From positions 62,001-126,000 of the forward strand of contig JAWWNJ010000133.1 in assembly GCA_037176885.1 (NCBI GenBank): DNA of 64,000 nucleotides. Direction: 5' to 3'. The translations under genes and the position numbers were made by a program. The stretch comes from Favolaschia claudopus. Taxonomy: Eukaryota > Basidiomycota > Agaricomycetes > Agaricales > Mycenaceae. The notes under the pieces were generated by a model. That model was given only the letters and a program-made list of their open reading frames with translations. It was not told the origin of the DNA and ran no database searches. Positions 59,960 through 64,000 of the stretch are shown one piece after another. Numbering within the stretch: the stretch's first letter is position 1; each line of letters begins with the position of its first letter.

Positions 59960-62669
59960 TCACCCCCGTCCCTGCGTTGTCGGCGGTGTACCGCGCCACG
60001 CCCACGCGCTGCCTTCGCTAGCACTCGTGGAGCGGTATCTGGAGCCTGGCTGGGGTTCGCGAGATTGTCCGGCATCGAGTCCCCCTCGTCCGCCGCTCAT
60101 GCGATGTGAAGAAGAAGAAGAAGATGGGTCGGCGGAGGTGGATGTCGTCGACGATTCAGCGACAGAGATCGTATGTATCGAGGGGAGGGTGACCGCCACA
60201 GTCGGAGAACTCGCACTCGACGTCAAAGCATCCCCTCCTCCTCGATGAGGACTGCCACTACGCGCTTCGATTTCGCCCGTCGCACGGCGGTGCTGGGGCT
60301 GCGGGCGGTGCGTACTAGTAGCCGGCGGGTACGACGCACGAGCGCGTGGGGGGTGTGGGCGGTGCGGCGAGGGAGGAGAAGGTGATATCGGTGGTGGTGG
60401 CGCTGCTGAACCGCCCTCGGGGGAACGCGAACGACGACGGGGTGGAGAGCGGGAAGAGGAAGCCAGGGCGCGCGATGCCGGGAACGCAGACGTGCGCCCT
60501 GGAGCGCCTGCGCGTAAGGATTTTTTGACGGGTCGGGGGATTCGTCTCTTCCTCCTTCGCGTGCATCTTCAAGCTCGCGTTTGCGTTTGCTGTTGTTCTT
60601 CATGAGATCGACGCTGACGCTGAGCTCGGGGCGAACGATGCGAGTGGCGGTTACGGCGCCTCCTCCTCCCCCGCCTCTGCCGCCGCCACCGTGAAACCCC
60701 GCTGAATACGGTGGAGGGAGTGACGAAGGGATAGAGAGCGTCGTAGGCGTCGCGGACGAGGCGGAGGAGGTGAACGAAGAGAGGGAGCCAGCGCTTGTGC
60801 GGCCGCCGGTTGAGGGGGCGAGAGAGGAGGAGGAGGTCGAGGCGGAGTACGTGCCCATGCCCATGCCGCCTTGGCCTTGCGCTTGACCTTGACTTGGACC
60901 TTGACCTTGAGACCCGATTCCGCCGCCACCCGCACCGCCGCCGCCTGCGTTCCCATGACTCGAATATGTCGTTGTTACTGGTATCGAGGGCGAGGAGGAG
61001 GAGGCAGAGTGAGGAGGGAATGTGTCACCTCCGGTACCCCATGACCCTTGGCCCACCGGGAAGGGCTGATGGCCTGCGGATGATGATACCTCGGGATGTG
61101 ATGAGACGCTACCCGTGCGCCGTGCGCGAGTTTGGACAACAGGGGAGCCAGAGCCAGAGCCAGAGACGGAGCGGGCGTGGATCTCAGAACTTGAGGAAGG
61201 ATGCTGCGAAAGCGTAAATGCGGCGGGGAGTGAGCCCGAGCCTGGCGGCGGCGCTCCGTGCATTTGGTGCTGCTGCTGTTGGGTGTATTGAGGGACGGAG
61301 CCGCTGCTTCGGTGTCGGAGGGCGGGCGAGGTGGAAGTGGTCGGCGAGAAGCTGGGACGGCGGGCGTGCGTGGGGGAGAAGCTGGCTGAGCGGGGGAGGG
61401 GAGGGTGTTGCTGCTGCTGCGGCTGCAGGTGAGGCGACTGGTGGAGATGCATTGAGGGTGGGATGCCGCCTGAGGACGAGGAGGGACCGGGGAACGATGA
61501 GGTGCTTGGAGAGACGAACGATTGCGTGCCACCGGGGGCGAAGGATTGTGGTATAGGAGCGGTGAATGGCTGAGGGGCGTACGGCGAGTGCGGGGAATGT
61601 CGTGGATCGAAGGGTTGCGGCGGGGCGATGAAGGGAGCTTGACTGGGGCCTGGGTATCCGTGGGGAAGGAGATGTGGGGGGAGGGGATGCGATGCGAGGA
61701 CGTGGGGTGGGAGGCGATAGACGTAGTCTTCGAAGGCGTGGATGCGTGAGCGAAGGGCGTCTTCTAGCATGTCGACGCGTCTGTGGAGAGCGTCGTATTC
61801 GGCTCGGGGCACGTATTTCTCTGTACTGGAGAAGAGCGTCAGTATATTCGTTATGAGTTGGCCGAAAATAAGTTAGAAGATGATGAATTAACGCGACGCG
61901 AAAGAGAGATAAGCATCTGGAGAACGAATCGCCGCAATGCAATCAAATAAGCAATGTCCGAGAGGATTTCTCAGAACGAATGACGTGGAGACGAGCGTTA
62001 GGATTTGCGTTAGGATTTGAAAGAAAAGAGGTAAAAAGAGAATTGAGTAACGCGACGAGACGGTCAATCGAAGCGCTGAGATATGATAAAAGAAACGACC
62101 GAGAGAGTCTCTCAAAGGAGACTCTCTCGGAACGAATGACGAAAATGCGACGACTCACGCAGGCTCAACGACATTCCACTGACACTTCGCCTGGTCCCCC
62201 CTCCTCACACAAGGTGCACATGGCTGCGTCCTAATAAGCAGCGGTAACAACTTCACGTCAGTCATTCGGAAAAGGATCAAATAGATAGATGGATGGGATT
62301 CACCTGTCGCACCGGATCTTCCGCCGCTTGCACTCTAGCACCACCGTCCCGAGATGAAGATGAGATGCATGCCAACTACTACGACGGAGTAGACGCACCG
62401 GTACAGCTCAACGCCTGTCTGCGGCGTTTCTTCTTCGGTGGCTCTGCGTCACCCGAGGGGTCGCGCTCGTCTGCGTCCGAGTCGGCGTAAGAGGACGGGG
62501 GGTAGGCTCCATGTGCGCTGAACGTCATCATAGGCATAGGCATAGTCGGGGTGGGGAGTGTCGGCGTCGGGAGGGTGGTCGACTCCATCGCAGCGGGCGG
62601 CGGGAGGTACGGATGCAGCGTGCGGATGCTCGGCAACTGCGGCCCGGCGGGACGCCCCGGCTGCTGCAT
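59960..62669 (-). CDS. Zn2Cys6 transcription factor, probable frameshift in last exon
   Basis: Exons 62669-62399, 62334-62304 (31 nt), 62230-62159 and from 61825 downward join in phase. They assemble the binuclear zinc cluster at about residues 91-119: C-x2-C-x6-C-x5-C-x2-C-x8-C, reading CTECKRRKIRCDR then TQPCAPCVRRGDQAKC, preceded by a basic PPKKKRRR. A short coiled coil follows (EYDALHRRVDMLEDAL), then about 400 residues of Ser/Pro/Gln/Gly-rich sequence. As written the frame stops at 60223, but from about 60500 on it becomes Arg/His-rich. A second frame with natural Ser/Pro-rich composition is open from there to 59960 and would be joined by a one-base change in the A6 run (plus-strand 60521-60526). 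Such factors bind CGG-type DNA sites; targets unknown. Start taken at MQQPGRPAG; an ATG at 62762 in the same frame is possible. Confidence 0.8.
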
Positions 62670-62762
62670 GATCTCGTCGTTTCGCAGCGCGTGAGCGCAG
62701 AAACCAAAAGCGAATTGGGAATTGGGCGCTGGGTTTATATGGGATCTGTGTAAGGGCAGCAT

Positions 62763-64000
62763 CTGTTATGGTTAGTCCGCCGGGTCATATTCTGTTTGGG
62801 TTGTCTGCATCTGAGTGTTTCGTCGACGTCAAATCGGGAAGGGACGAGATTATCCCCGCGAGATTCCTTTTCGGTAAACGGTATCTGCTTCCGGCTTCCC
62901 TTCCCTGAGCCCCCCGATGTGCTTCCCATTCCCTCAATTCCCCGAGTGTCGTAATTTCTGAGCGAGAATGAATCCCGTGCTATCCCCGTTCCGTTCGGGA
63001 AGGAAGGCCTCAATCGGTTATTCTACATTATTTTCACATCAATGTCTATCAGACTCCCTCGACACCGATCAATATTAACGGCGAAGAAGGAGTTCCAGCG
63101 ATCCTGCAATTTTTGAGCTCATGTTCAATTTAATTTTTTTTCTGGAACCACGGCGGACCGTTATCGCCGTGCGGGTGAACTGGTGAACACTCAGTGAATA
63201 ATAAACAGTTTCACTTGAAGCTGCGCCGAGTAACTTAACAGCTAGATAGACGTGTTTCCGATTCGGACAGCCCGGCTACTATGCAATTTCATCACAACAC
63301 AAAAGATCACCGAGACGGAAAATTCCATTCAACCCTCAAGTCATTCAGTGGAAAAGAATTCCTCAGGATTTTCTGCGCATTGCATCTCCGTTGATCTCTA
63401 GGTGGAGATCACCTCTGAATCATATTCTACGTGTTTTGGCTCCTGTTCGCGATGAACGAACGAACGGAAGCAAAAAATTCATATTGAAGTGAAATTTTCG
63501 AATGCAACGTCGATCTCTTCCATCGTTGAATGGTCGATCGAAACAGTTCTTTTGTTTCGCATTCATTCATTCGATTTTTTTCTTCGGTTTCTAAGAGATA
63601 GATGAATGTTGATCTCTAACAGGAAATCACCTCATATTCTGCGTGTTTTGGATTCTTTTCTCGAGCATGAACGAACGAACAACGGAAGCAAAAGAAAATC
63701 GTATTGGGATGAAATTCTCGACCGTCAATCTCTTGGTTGAATGCTCGATCGAAACAAACAGCAACGTTCTTTCTTTCTGCTTTCCGTTTCGCGTTCATTC
63801 TGTTTCCGTAGAGATGGATCAATGCTTCTGGAACTTTATCCTGAATGAATGCAATGCAAGCAGCAAAATTACCCAACGATCAAACGCGGGTGCAGTTCAA
63901 CCTCTACCAATTCCACAGAAAAACATGTTTTCTGGGAGGCCAATCATAATTCTACACCTAGTGCGTACACCGCAAAATTCTCCAGCGATTCATGTTCACA
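62763..64000. other. Intergenic interval with a tandem duplication
   Basis: No gene supported. The upstream region of the Zn2Cys6 gene is followed by the duplicated block at 63405-63830. Confidence 0.4.
63405..63830. repeat. Tandem duplication, period ~220 bp
   Basis: CATATTCTACGTGTTTTGG near 63421 recurs as CATATTCTGCGTGTTTTGG near 63632. ATGAACGAACGAAC follows in both, then GAAGCAAAA, TGAAAT and GGTCGATCGAAACA or GCTCGATCGAAACA. Confidence 0.65.

Overview
The window reads as a nuclear contig of an agaricomycete-type basidiomycete. The evidence is the density of short GT-AG introns (about 45-70 nt), a NACHT protein with an N-terminal helical domain, BTB, MYND and F-box-like proteins of the kinds expanded in mushroom-forming fungi, a Zn2Cys6 regulator, and many small inverted-repeat elements between genes. 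Eukaryotic housekeeping anchors are the AP-2 sigma chain, a dolichol-phosphate mannosyltransferase-type enzyme and an intron-bearing tRNA-Lys. All gene models were spliced by hand; where phases close exactly I say so.

Layout. 0-5 kb is pyrimidine-rich, with hydrophobic exon-like pieces and a local duplication but no closed gene. 5.9-8.7 kb is gene-poor and holds a 981-bp element with about 170-bp inverted repeats. 8.8-10.9 kb (-) is a MYND-finger protein. 11.2-14.8 kb (+) has a partial unknown gene, a 277-bp MITE and the mannosyltransferase. 18.4-21.4 kb (-) is a nine-exon NACHT gene, followed by an unresolved multi-exon gene. 24.0-28.0 kb (+) is a 1273-residue disordered protein. 29.6-35.2 kb has a BTB gene divergent from an intact five-exon integrase-type DDE gene, then a gene whose coding sequence is split by a hAT-like MITE with an exact 8-bp target duplication. 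35.6-40 kb and 51.1-54 kb hold no recognisable protein genes but carry a repeated tRNA-like element. Between them lie an F-box-like gene, tRNA-Lys, APS2, tandem duplications and more MITEs. 54.5-58.8 kb (+) is a membrane-anchored, Lys/Glu-rich protein gene with two unusually long introns; 60-62.7 kb (-) is a Zn2Cys6 transcription factor with a 31-nt exon and a probable frameshift.

Most interesting signal. About nineteen copies or remnants of a tRNA-like unit occur, minus-strand at 35.6-39.9 kb and plus-strand at 51.1-54 kb, with a truncated copy at 28.8 kb. The better copies have a 7-bp acceptor-like stem, a very small D-like hairpin, a third stem closing an enlarged loop, a canonical T-arm (stem around TTCGATT) and usually a T5-T10 run 20-45 nt downstream, as expected of RNA polymerase III genes. 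The acceptor and third stems differ in sequence between copies but stay complementary. I could not assign an anticodon. This could be a family of structured Pol III RNAs, decayed tRNA genes, or tRNA-derived short repeats; the sequence alone does not decide.
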